A DNA stretch of 42,913 nt from Bacteroidota bacterium. GTDB taxonomy: Bacteria > Bacteroidota > Ignavibacteria > UBA10030 > SZUA-254. The stretch spans positions 1 through 42,913 of the forward strand of contig JASEHD010000010.1 of NCBI GenBank assembly GCA_030019075.1, written 5' to 3'. The position numbers and the translations under genes were made by a program. The notes below the pieces were generated by a model, which searched no databases, was not told where the DNA came from, and worked only from the letters and a program-made list of their open reading frames with translations. Below are positions 16,646-24,288 of this stretch, piece after piece; position 1 is the stretch's first letter; each line of letters opens with the position of its first letter.

Positions 16646-17316
16646 GATAAAATCTCCTTCGCTGTGGTTAAACGTTGAGCAAGAATCGTTTCACCTGCTT
16701 TCACCCGATCGTTTAGCTTGACTTTTATCTCTGTCCCTCTTGGCATCATCACATCCATCCGAGAACCGAATCTGATCATTCCAAACCTCTTACCGCGGAT
16801 TGCTTTTTGTCCAATCGAAATTTCAGTAATAATTCTACGTGCAACCGTTCCCGCGATCTGTTTGAAAAAAACCTTATAACCATGATCGTCGATACCAATA
16901 TGAGTTCGTTCATTAAGCTCAGAAGATTTATCATGGAATGCTACTGAATGTTTTCCCTGAATGTGTTTAAAATATCCTACAACCCCTGATATCGGAAATC
17001 TATTTACGTGGACATCAAGAGGTGACATGAAAATGCTGACCTGAATTGCATTGCCCTGGAGATATTCTGATTCGAACAATTCTTTGATTAAAACCACTTT
17101 ACCGTCGGCTGGTGAAACGATTGTGTTATCATCGTTGGGTAAAGCTCGCTCAGGATCACGGAAAAAATTTACAACAAACAACATTAACAAGATAGATATA
17201 CAAATAATAACTGCACGAATAAGTAATTCATCGACAAACACTATTGCACAAATTATTATTACTACTAATATAATAAAGCTTTGAATAAAAATACTTAAGC
17301 CATATTTTGTGATCAC
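16642..17316 (-). CDS. psd: Phosphatidylserine decarboxylase (short, PSD-A type)
   Basis: The 224-residue protein starts with GTG and two membrane helices (residues 8-50). It then has VSPADGKVV near 70, the conserved SIFMSPLDVHVNRFPISG segment near 95, and FGSRMDVMMPRG near 185. The Ser of FGSR is the expected self-cleavage point that forms the pyruvoyl group. It decarboxylates phosphatidylserine to phosphatidylethanolamine. It is the short form without the C-terminal extension of the E. coli enzyme. It overlaps pssA and follows purC by four bases. Confidence 0.94.
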   Translation of the reverse strand: MITKYGLSIFIQSFIILVVIIICAIVFVDELLIRAVIICISILLMLFVVNFFRDPERALPNDDNTIVSPADGKVVLIKELFESEYLQGNAIQVSIFMSPLDVHVNRFPISGVVGYFKHIQGKHSVAFHDKSSELNERTHIGIDDHGYKVFFKQIAGTVARRIITEISIGQKAIRGKRFGMIRFGSRMDVMMPRGTEIKVKLNDRVKAGETILAQRLTTAKEILS

Positions 17317-17320
17317 CAGA

Positions 17321-18082
17321 TTATACCTTTGAAGTTAAGCGATCCCGTAATTCTGTTATAGCACCATCGGAAGCTTCCTTCTCGGGTGTGAAACGATCTC
17401 GCTTTGTTTTACTTTCGACCGCCATATCTAAAAAATGGCATGTCAATGGGGATAATTCATCACTGAGAATTATCTGATTTTTATACCGACCAAATTCTAA
17501 TTGTAAATCAGCCAACATCAATTGGCGACGATCACAAAGCCCTCGCAAAATTGCATTGACTTTAGATACAATACGATTGATTTGTTTAAACTCATCAGGG
17601 GTTGCGAGGCCAAGTGCATACACATGATATTCATTAACCCAGGAACCATTTCTTTGATCATTTTGGAAGTAATGTTCGATAATAGGAATATCTGTTTGCA
17701 CACCATCTTTCAATCCTAATCTTTTCAGCAATGTTCCGTTCACACAATTAAATATCTTCACCGTGAGTGGTATAGTGTCGGTTTGCCTAACGACCATTTC
17801 TGTTCCGGAAAGTTTTTGAATAAAATGTGTGGCGATATGAAATCCTTCGAGGTATTCAAAAAGATATGAGGAAATCTCATTCCTTAAAATTTCGAGTTGG
17901 GAAGATTTATTATTCCCCTTATCTGTATCATTAATGTTAGAAATAAATTCTTGAATTAGGATTTTAGGATTATCAGTTTTATAAAGATTTTTCCCTTGAT
18001 GTTCGCCTATAAATTCTCGATTTAGCGGTATTTCAATTTTGGATTTTGGTTCGACGTCTATTGTCTGATTGTGATTCGTCAT
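17321..18082 (-). CDS. purC: Phosphoribosylaminoimidazole-succinocarboxamide synthase
   Basis: The 253-residue protein (from the ATG at 18082) matches SAICAR synthetase in order and spacing of motifs. The nucleotide-binding opening GEHQGKNLYKTDNPKILIQEF replaces the more usual EGKAK version. It then has ISSYLFEYLEGFHIATHFIQKL, and DLQLEFGRYKNQIILSDELSPLTCHFLDM corresponds to the conserved D.K.EFG...DE.SPDT.R.WD region. The substitution of Asp-Thr-Cys-Arg by LTCH makes this a divergent member. It starts the purine/phospholipid run, four bases before psd. A TTG 9 bases upstream is a less likely start. Confidence 0.85.
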   Translation of the reverse strand: MTNHNQTIDVEPKSKIEIPLNREFIGEHQGKNLYKTDNPKILIQEFISNINDTDKGNNKSSQLEILRNEISSYLFEYLEGFHIATHFIQKLSGTEMVVRQTDTIPLTVKIFNCVNGTLLKRLGLKDGVQTDIPIIEHYFQNDQRNGSWVNEYHVYALGLATPDEFKQINRIVSKVNAILRGLCDRRQLMLADLQLEFGRYKNQIILSDELSPLTCHFLDMAVESKTKRDRFTPEKEASDGAITELRDRLTSKV

Positions 18083-18164
18083 AGTTAACAAGTAATTTTA
18101 TAAAACACGTGATTGATATATAATAAAAATATGCTTGAAAATCAACATATTTTATTTTTCTGTT

Positions 18165-18193
18165 TTGCAACTCAGAAATGAAATCGCTATATT
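18165..18193 (+). promoter_or_regulatory. Putative promoter for the tRNA-Gln/tRNA-Glu pair
   Basis: TTGCAA (18165-18170) and TATATT (18188-18193) are spaced by 17 bases and end 20 bases ahead of tRNA-Gln. This is the expected placement for a stable-RNA promoter. It is read from consensus similarity only. Confidence 0.55.
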
Positions 18194-18212
18194 TTAAAAA
18201 CAAAAACTAAAT

Positions 18213-18285
18213 TGCCCGGTGGTGTAATTGGCAACACACTTGACTCTGGATCAAGGAAGTCTAGGTTCGACTCCTAGCCGGGCAG
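18213..18285 (+). tRNA. tRNA-Gln (anticodon CTG)
   Basis: Acceptor TGCCCGG/CCGGGCA, D-stem GTGT/ACAC, anticodon stem CTTGA/TCAAG with loop CTCTGGA, T-stem CTAGG/CCTAG and discriminator G form a complete cloverleaf. CCA is not encoded. tRNA-Glu follows after three bases, so they share a transcript. Confidence 0.96.
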
Positions 18286-18288
18286 CTT

Positions 18289-18361
18289 GGCGCTATCGTC
18301 TAAGGGTTTAGGACGCCGCCCTCTCAAGGCGGTAATACGGGTTCGAATCCCGTTAGCGCTA
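18289..18361 (+). tRNA. tRNA-Glu (anticodon CTC)
   Basis: Acceptor GGCGCTA pairs with TAGCGCT (first pair G-T), the D-stem is GTC/GAC, the anticodon stem CCGCC/GGCGG holds loop CTCTCAA, and the T-stem ACGGG/CCCGT is perfect. The discriminator is A. This CTC isoacceptor is an extra to the TTC species that most bacteria rely on. Confidence 0.95.
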
Positions 18362-18365
18362 CTTC

Positions 18366-18428
18366 CAATCCAACATAACTTAGCGAATGAAATGAAGCTA
18401 AGTTATAAGTTGGATTGAGAATCCCGCT
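18366..18428 (+). repeat. Long bulged hairpin followed by GAGAATCCCGCT (copy 2)
   Basis: Bases 18366-18384 pair with 18397-18417 over 19 base pairs (CAATCCAAC/GTTGGATTG and ATAACTTAGC/GCTAAGTTAT), with a two-base AA bulge on the 3' side and a 12-base loop. GAGAATCCCGCT begins at the foot of the stem (18417-18428). ATCCCG at 18421-18426 can also pair with CGGGAT at 18442-18447. It lies directly after tRNA-Glu and could be its processing or termination signal, although no T-run follows. Confidence 0.55.
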
Positions 18429-18491
18429 AAACACAATGAACCGGGATCAGCATTCCACTTTTTCCCAGGTTTGTAAACTGTTTTCATTTCC

Positions 18492-20108
18492 CTACCTTAT
18501 CTTCCTGAATGCTTCCACTGCAACAATTAATCCTAAGACAATCAATGCCAATGCAATAACAGAAAGTACGATATCCTTTTGGGGAATATATTGCCAAACA
18601 AGTTGATAGATGAGTGCAGCTTCTGTAGTTATCAGCATGAAGATTGCAGGGATGAGAGTAAACTTTCTCGGTCGTTTGTAACCGAACCAATACGCTGTTG
18701 CAACAAACAGTGCAAGAGCGGCAACTAATTGATTCGAAGCACCGAAGATGGGCCAAATGATCTTCCAATTATTTCCCTGCGTCAGCAAATATGCAAGTAA
18801 TAATCCGGATGCGGCGGCAATGTATCGGTTTGTAAAAATCTTAACTTTTGTTCCTACCGATTCCTGAACAATGTATCGGGCTAATCGCACAGTCGTATCT
18901 AAAGTTGTAAGTATAAATGCGTTAAGCATAAGAACACCGAAAGATATCCCCATAAAAAGAGGGATACCTATACTATTCAACACTTTTCCAAGCGCAGTTC
19001 CAAAAGTAATATTCACACTTTGTTTCATTAAATCTTGGAAAACAAAATTCGATTGATTCTCCGTGGATATATTACCCCATTTAAGAACGCTTCCAATTAA
19101 AACAACAACAAGGAGTGCCAAGGCACCCTCAGTAATCATGCCACCAAAAGAAATTTTTCTGCCATCGGTTTCTCTTGCAAGTTGCTTTGCAGAGGTTCCA
19201 CTTCCTACTAAAGAATGAAATCCTGATATAGCCCCGCAAGCTACAGTGATAAATAAGATGGGCCATAACGGACCGTTATTGCTTTGCCATGAAAGAAACA
19301 TAGGAGCATTTATGGTTGGATTTGTAACGAAAAGTCCGATGAAGCCGAGAACTAATCCGGCAAGAAGCAAATACATTGAGAGATAATCGCGTGGCTGCAG
19401 CAGCATCCAAACAGGAAGTACGCCGGCAATAAATGCATATACAAAACAAAATAAAAGCCAGAAATCATACGAAGCAGGGATTGGATAAAAGTCGCCGGCA
19501 AGTATAAGTAGAAAAATAATAACGGCTGCAACTATTGTTGAGATTAGGAGGTTAGAATTTTTCCGATAAACCGCCCAACCAAAAATAACCGCTAAGAACA
19601 TCAAGCCGATTGTTGGAATTACAATTTCAGGTTTTTGCTCTAACGTTTGTGCTGTAAGTACGGCAAAAACCGCTTGTACAAGTGAGAGAGAAAGCCAGAC
19701 AAATATAGAAAAAATCCAACGAGCTGTTTTTGAAACACTTCGCTCCGCGATGTCGGTAATCGATACTCCTTTACTCCTCACCGAAGCCATCATGGTTGTA
19801 TAATCGTGCACCGCACCCATGAAAACAGTTCCCAATAAAATCCAAATCAATGTGGGAAGCCAACCAAAAAGGGAGAAAGCGAGCATCGGTCCTACAATGG
19901 GGCCGGCACCGGCAATAGATGAAAAATGGTGGCCAAAGAGAATCGGTGTTTTTGTGGGAACATAATCCATATTATCATAAAGCTCATGAGCAGGTGTACT
20001 GTTCGAATCGGACGGTTGTATAATTCTTTGTTCAATTTTCTTACCGTACCATTTATAAGCTACAACAAACCAAATGATTCCAATTATAGCTACAAGAGAT
20101 GCATTCAT
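18492..20108 (-). CDS. cstA: Carbon starvation protein CstA family transporter
   Basis: The 538-residue integral membrane protein has many hydrophobic helices and the CstA hallmarks FGHHFSSIAGAGPIVGPMLA near residue 58, VHDYTTMM near 104 and GFHSLVGSGTSAKQL near 290. Family members import peptides or pyruvate under carbon limitation. It is shorter than the roughly 700-residue E. coli CstA and resembles the compact form common outside enterobacteria. It stands alone and is convergent with the tRNA pair. The upstream gap (20109-20244) holds a short repeat rich in CGCAAAG-like units. Confidence 0.93.
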   Translation of the reverse strand: MNASLVAIIGIIWFVVAYKWYGKKIEQRIIQPSDSNSTPAHELYDNMDYVPTKTPILFGHHFSSIAGAGPIVGPMLAFSLFGWLPTLIWILLGTVFMGAVHDYTTMMASVRSKGVSITDIAERSVSKTARWIFSIFVWLSLSLVQAVFAVLTAQTLEQKPEIVIPTIGLMFLAVIFGWAVYRKNSNLLISTIVAAVIIFLLILAGDFYPIPASYDFWLLFCFVYAFIAGVLPVWMLLQPRDYLSMYLLLAGLVLGFIGLFVTNPTINAPMFLSWQSNNGPLWPILFITVACGAISGFHSLVGSGTSAKQLARETDGRKISFGGMITEGALALLVVVLIGSVLKWGNISTENQSNFVFQDLMKQSVNITFGTALGKVLNSIGIPLFMGISFGVLMLNAFILTTLDTTVRLARYIVQESVGTKVKIFTNRYIAAASGLLLAYLLTQGNNWKIIWPIFGASNQLVAALALFVATAYWFGYKRPRKFTLIPAIFMLITTEAALIYQLVWQYIPQKDIVLSVIALALIVLGLIVAVEAFRKIR

Positions 20109-20159
20109 GTGTAATTAAAAAGAAATTATAAAAGGGGATTTCTAAAAACATCAGACTTA

Positions 20160-20210
20160 TATTTTCTTAACGCAAAGATCGCAAAGGAACGCTAAGCACA
20201 CTGAGATATT
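20160..20210. repeat. Degenerate CGCAAAG-type intergenic repeat
   Basis: The stretch contains AACGCAAAG, TCGCAAAG and AACGCTAAG in quick succession. Such imperfect tandem units are common between genes in this bacterial group. No gene or promoter function is visible. Confidence 0.35.
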
Positions 20211-20244
20211 TTGAGTTTTTTGAAGTCCCCAAAATATAATTATT

Positions 20245-20598
20245 TTAGAAAGAATCTTCAATATGACGTACTTTAATTTCCTTATCTTCATAGTCAATCG
20301 CTATCACATCGAATCGGCATTCTTTATCATCAATATTGTTTTCAAAGAGGTAACCGTCTGCGGTTGCTCTGATCTTAGCACGCTTGCGGGGGGTTACTGC
20401 ATCTTCCGGCTCGCCAAAATCCTTCGAGCGTCGTGTTTTCACTTCTATGAATACTAAAACTTTTCCATCCTCCGCAACGATATCGATCTCTCCATGTTCG
20501 TAGCGATAGTTACGTTGAAGAATACAATAACCTTTTTTTTGTAAAAAATCAACTGCTAAATCTTCTCCGATTGTTCCTTTTTGTCGTTTATTAGGCAT
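20245..20598 (-). CDS. YraN/UPF0102 family endonuclease-like protein
   Basis: The 117-residue protein has the YraN layout: KGTIGEDLAVDFLQKKGYCIL, then GEIDIVAED and FIEVKTRRS. These contain the PD-(D/E)XK residues Asp39, Glu52 and Lys54. The family is widely conserved next to rnhB, as here (15 bases downstream), and is predicted to act in DNA repair or recombination, although its substrate is not established. Confidence 0.94.
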   Translation of the reverse strand: MPNKRQKGTIGEDLAVDFLQKKGYCILQRNYRYEHGEIDIVAEDGKVLVFIEVKTRRSKDFGEPEDAVTPRKRAKIRATADGYLFENNIDDKECRFDVIAIDYEDKEIKVRHIEDSF

Positions 20599-20613
20599 CC
20601 TTCTCCACTATCT

Positions 20614-21204
20614 TTAAAGCAAACGGAAACTACGGCGATGAATTTCGCAGAGACCATTTTTTTTTATCGCTTCAAGATGAGCTTTAGTGCCATAACCTTT
20701 ATGATTTACAAAGCCATAGTGAGGAAATTGTTCATCGTATTCTTTCATCAATCGATCACGGGTAACCTTCGCTATAATTGATGCAGCAGCAATTGAGAAA
20801 CATTTCGAATCACCAGCCACAATCTTGGTGAAAGGAATATTGGCACCGGGGAAATGAGGTCCATCTATAAGCAAATGTTCAGGTGCATATTTCAATTTAC
20901 AAATTGCTTCGTGCATTGCATGAAATGTAGCATTAAGAATATTCACTTTATCTATAACATTATGGTCAACAATTCCGATCCCTACGTCTATCGCCTTCTC
21001 ATAAATAATATCAAACAATCTTTCCCTTTTTTTTTCAGAAAGCACCTTCGAGTCTTTAATCCCATCTATCATAATATCCGATTGAAAGATTACAGCCGCT
21101 GCAACCACAGGTCCTGCAAGAGGTCCTCTACCGGCTTCATCTACACCAGCAACGTAATTAATTCCACTCTTCCAATATTTTCTTTCGTATTTTAGACTAA
21201 TCAT
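20614..21204 (-). CDS. rnhB: Ribonuclease HII
   Basis: The 196-residue protein has the type 2 RNase H signature YVAGVDEAGRGPLAGPVVAA with catalytic Asp22 and Glu23. It also has later acidic residues in HLLIDG and the conserved KGYGTKAH region. It nicks DNA at embedded ribonucleotides. It precedes yraN by 15 bases and follows the Omp85 gene by 50 bases, a gap that holds a CCCGCC hairpin. Confidence 0.97.
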   Translation of the reverse strand: MISLKYERKYWKSGINYVAGVDEAGRGPLAGPVVAAAVIFQSDIMIDGIKDSKVLSEKKRERLFDIIYEKAIDVGIGIVDHNVIDKVNILNATFHAMHEAICKLKYAPEHLLIDGPHFPGANIPFTKIVAGDSKCFSIAAASIIAKVTRDRLMKEYDEQFPHYGFVNHKGYGTKAHLEAIKKNGLCEIHRRSFRLL

Positions 21205-21229
21205 ATTTCATACTCACGCTCGGAGTTTA

Positions 21230-21246
21230 TCCCGCCGAAGGCGGGA
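21230..21246. repeat. TCCCGCC/GGCGGGA hairpin
   Basis: A perfect seven-base inverted repeat around GAA lies in the gap between the Omp85 gene and rnhB. It resembles the hairpins at 2137-2149 and 8851-8890. Without a T-run it is unlikely to be a classical terminator. Confidence 0.5.
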
Positions 21247-21254
21247 CTCACCGC

Positions 21255-22970
21255 TCAAAATTCATTAATCAAACCTAAGTGAATTTTCCCCTGTAAAAAC
21301 GAATCACCTTCACCGTAAGCTAAATTTAAACCTAAATTTCCAATAGCTGTCTCCATTCGCACTCCCAATCCATAGCCATACTTGACAAGCTGATTTGATA
21401 AAACATTCCTCTTATCATCTGCTGGAATGTAGTAATAACCCGAATCAAAAAAAACAAAGGCAAATGATCGGCTCGACATCAAAAAACGATATTCTAAGTT
21501 TGTCCATACTACACGAGAGCCAAGAAATTGATTTTCACGGTAGCCGCGCAGTGTATTCGTACCACCAAAACGGTATAGATCCCCAAGATCTATCCGGCTG
21601 CTTGAAAGATTCCTTCCATGCATCCCCAGCGCTATAACTTGCCTTTGAAATGTCGGGATGTAAAAATCGATATCAAGACTTAAACGCTGTTCGGCGGAAC
21701 TCTGGGTTGAAATCTTTTTCCTCCCAAGTTGGTATCCGCTTCTGTAATTAACACCACTAGTCGGGCTGACAATATCATCACGAGTATCGTATTGAATTTC
21801 AACTCCTGTAAATATCGCTTGGCTTTTTGAGACAAAACTTATGTTATGAGATGGAATAATATTTTCCTGGGCAAAAAGAAGTCCAAGCATGAACGATTCC
21901 GTTAGCATGAAATCTGCTCTAATCTCAAAGCCGCGCTTTACATATATCGTATCTTGCTGTCGTTGATTAAATTTACCGCTAAGGTTCACGGGGAAATTTA
22001 ATACCCACGGTTCAATATATTGTAAGCCGATCTCCTGTGAATTTCTTTCATCCCGGAGCCAACGGACATTTAATTTTCGAGCTGTTCCGAAGAGATTCCG
22101 CATCGAGACATTCACTAAACCCGAAACGATTCCTTTTTCCTCTGTTGAACGAGGAGGTGCATACCCAACGACCCCATCGAATGTATTTGTATTTCCTTCT
22201 TGAACGCGAATTCGTAATCCCCCTCCATTTGAGCTTAGAAACAACTCGGGTTCATCCACACGCGAAAAAATGTTCAAACGATTCAACAATATTGGAATCC
22301 TTGCCACTCTATCTTGATTATACAATTCATTCAGCTTCAAACGTATCTCTCGAAGAATAACATGCTCGCTTGTCATCTTGTTCCCCGACACCCGGATTTC
22401 ATTTATTGTAACTTTTTGATCTTCGTCAATCCCTATATCGATACGCAGCTTCATCTTTGCTTCTTCTTTGTACGATGAGATATTTTGAATCTCGATTTTA
22501 GCAAAAGGATATCCATTACGTTCATACAGTGACAAAATCCGATCAATACCGTATTCGAGATTTTCCGGAATGAGATATTCATTATTTTTAATGTCCATTA
22601 CTTGCTCAAGCTCGTTTCCGGAATAAACTTTATTTCCAAGAAACCTCACTTCACCGAGTGTATATTGATCACCTTCATCTACACTTAAAAATACATTTAT
22701 GCGAAGACTATCATGACCATAACCGAGCGAATCTATTCGTATAAATGAGAAGTAATATCCATGCTGATGATAGATTTTATGAATTGATTTTAAGTCGCGT
22801 GAGAGCTGAGATTGTGAATAGATTGAGCCAGGTTTTATAATCATGACATTTGTTAATTCGTGATCACTTAAAGCGGAATTACCAATAAAATTGATCGACT
22901 TGATACGAGGATTTTCGACGGCATAAAGCAGACTACTGAACAATACAAAACTCATAACAGATCGCAGCAT
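21255..22970 (-). CDS. Omp85/BamA-TamA family outer membrane protein
   Basis: The product (571 residues from the ATG at 22970) has a signal peptide ending near LLYA. POTRA-like domains follow (IKSINFIGNSALSDHELTNV, YTLGEVRFLGNKVYSGNELEQV and VTINEIRVSGNKMTSEHVIL). The rest is a C-terminal beta-barrel with the diagnostic LRGYRENQFLG loop motif. With about three POTRA units and this length it is shorter than standard BamA (around 800 residues) and closer to TamA-like or accessory Omp85 proteins. It may insert or secrete outer membrane proteins. A TTG nine bases upstream is an alternative start. The GWxTD gene ends 16 bases before it. Confidence 0.9.
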   Translation of the reverse strand: MLRSVMSFVLFSSLLYAVENPRIKSINFIGNSALSDHELTNVMIIKPGSIYSQSQLSRDLKSIHKIYHQHGYYFSFIRIDSLGYGHDSLRINVFLSVDEGDQYTLGEVRFLGNKVYSGNELEQVMDIKNNEYLIPENLEYGIDRILSLYERNGYPFAKIEIQNISSYKEEAKMKLRIDIGIDEDQKVTINEIRVSGNKMTSEHVILREIRLKLNELYNQDRVARIPILLNRLNIFSRVDEPELFLSSNGGGLRIRVQEGNTNTFDGVVGYAPPRSTEEKGIVSGLVNVSMRNLFGTARKLNVRWLRDERNSQEIGLQYIEPWVLNFPVNLSGKFNQRQQDTIYVKRGFEIRADFMLTESFMLGLLFAQENIIPSHNISFVSKSQAIFTGVEIQYDTRDDIVSPTSGVNYRSGYQLGRKKISTQSSAEQRLSLDIDFYIPTFQRQVIALGMHGRNLSSSRIDLGDLYRFGGTNTLRGYRENQFLGSRVVWTNLEYRFLMSSRSFAFVFFDSGYYYIPADDKRNVLSNQLVKYGYGLGVRMETAIGNLGLNLAYGEGDSFLQGKIHLGLINEF

Positions 22971-22986
22971 GAGGTTCAATTATTAA

Positions 22987-24288
22987 TCAGCGAGGGCGCG
23001 TTCGATATAAATCCCAAATTGGATTTTGAAGCCGATAATCTCCAAATCCGGTTACATCAACAAAAATGAACTCCCGATTTATCTCATAATATGTCCATAT
23101 CTCATAAGGTTTCGAATCGATGTTAAACGGATGACGTTCTATATTACTAGGTGAACCGAAGATAATGTAAATCATCCCCATATCCGTTTTCCAACCAACA
23201 GTATAATGGCTAAAGTTTTTATTTGCGTAAGCAACACGAGCATAATATTCTTCCATCAATTCATTCCGCTCAGTTTTTTGAGTGGGATCTTTCTTCTTCC
23301 AAAATTCCTGATACATTTCACGTTTTTTTTCGGGTTGAGCGTTTCTCATTTCGTCAACTGTTTTTCTATCTGCAATATATTGAAGTTGTTCAATTGCTTC
23401 ATCCAGATCAAAAACCGAAGTTGGCATCCCACGCCACCGAATTATGAAAGTGCGTGACGAAGAAGCAGTACGTTCAGATTCTTCAACACTCTGGTCTGTC
23501 TTGTTAATGACCGCTTTGATTTGCAATAAATAATCTCCTGCAATCAGTTTTGAAGTCATTATTTTATGGAAACATGATTGTTTCTTATCCCCAACTTGAA
23601 ATAGAAAAGAATCTCTCTGGACAATATCATCTTTCATGTTATGTATATTAACAAAAAAAGAAGCGGTATCGGGATTATTACTGTAAGTCTCAAAAAAAAG
23701 ATAAAAGGTATCTCGCAGATTACCCACATTCCCTGAGATATTCGGGAAGATGATTGTTTTTCCAGAATCAAATTTCACATTACTCACCAACATAATATCG
23801 CTCAGAGCGAATGGTTGATCATAAAATTTTCTGACCCGAATCTTTCTTTTTTGCCGGAATAATTTATTTGTTTCATTATCCCTTATTTGAACTACGACAT
23901 AGTATAACCCTGGTGTAAGCAGGAAAGAACGCTGACTTAAATTACTTGTAGTTTGGGATATTGTTTGATTGTAATCTTTTACCTCGAGTTTTTCCGTCCA
24001 CCATTTTTCGTCAACCAACGTCTCAACAGAATCGTAAACGCTCAGACTGACTTCATACGAGGCACGGAATGTATCTCCTTTCTTTGTAAAATTAACACCT
24101 TCATACGGCACCTCCAGATAAATATCGAGTCGGGTAACTCCCAATTCGCCTGAATCATAACATAACGCATCGAAGTAGAATCGTGGTAGATCTGGTAACT
24201 CGACCGGGGGAAAATCAGTTTGCGAGTTAAGAGTCCATTGAAAGAGGGCGCATATGATGACAATCAAGAAAAAATATTTAACTTTCAT
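22987..24288 (-). CDS. GWxTD domain-containing secreted protein
   Basis: The 433-residue protein has an N-terminal signal sequence (hydrophobic residues 5-20) and a beta-rich middle region. The C-terminal GWxTD domain is recognisable by VGWKTDMGMIYIIFGSPSNI near residue 363 and the later PYEIWTYY. The domain is found in Bacteroidota-Chlorobi and neighbouring phyla and has no established biochemical role. Its ATG overlaps the rimO stop, and it lies directly upstream of the Omp85 gene. A link to outer membrane or export functions is an inference from that position. Confidence 0.92.
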   Translation of the reverse strand: MKVKYFFLIVIICALFQWTLNSQTDFPPVELPDLPRFYFDALCYDSGELGVTRLDIYLEVPYEGVNFTKKGDTFRASYEVSLSVYDSVETLVDEKWWTEKLEVKDYNQTISQTTSNLSQRSFLLTPGLYYVVVQIRDNETNKLFRQKRKIRVRKFYDQPFALSDIMLVSNVKFDSGKTIIFPNISGNVGNLRDTFYLFFETYSNNPDTASFFVNIHNMKDDIVQRDSFLFQVGDKKQSCFHKIMTSKLIAGDYLLQIKAVINKTDQSVEESERTASSSRTFIIRWRGMPTSVFDLDEAIEQLQYIADRKTVDEMRNAQPEKKREMYQEFWKKKDPTQKTERNELMEEYYARVAYANKNFSHYTVGWKTDMGMIYIIFGSPSNIERHPFNIDSKPYEIWTYYEINREFIFVDVTGFGDYRLQNPIWDLYRTRPR

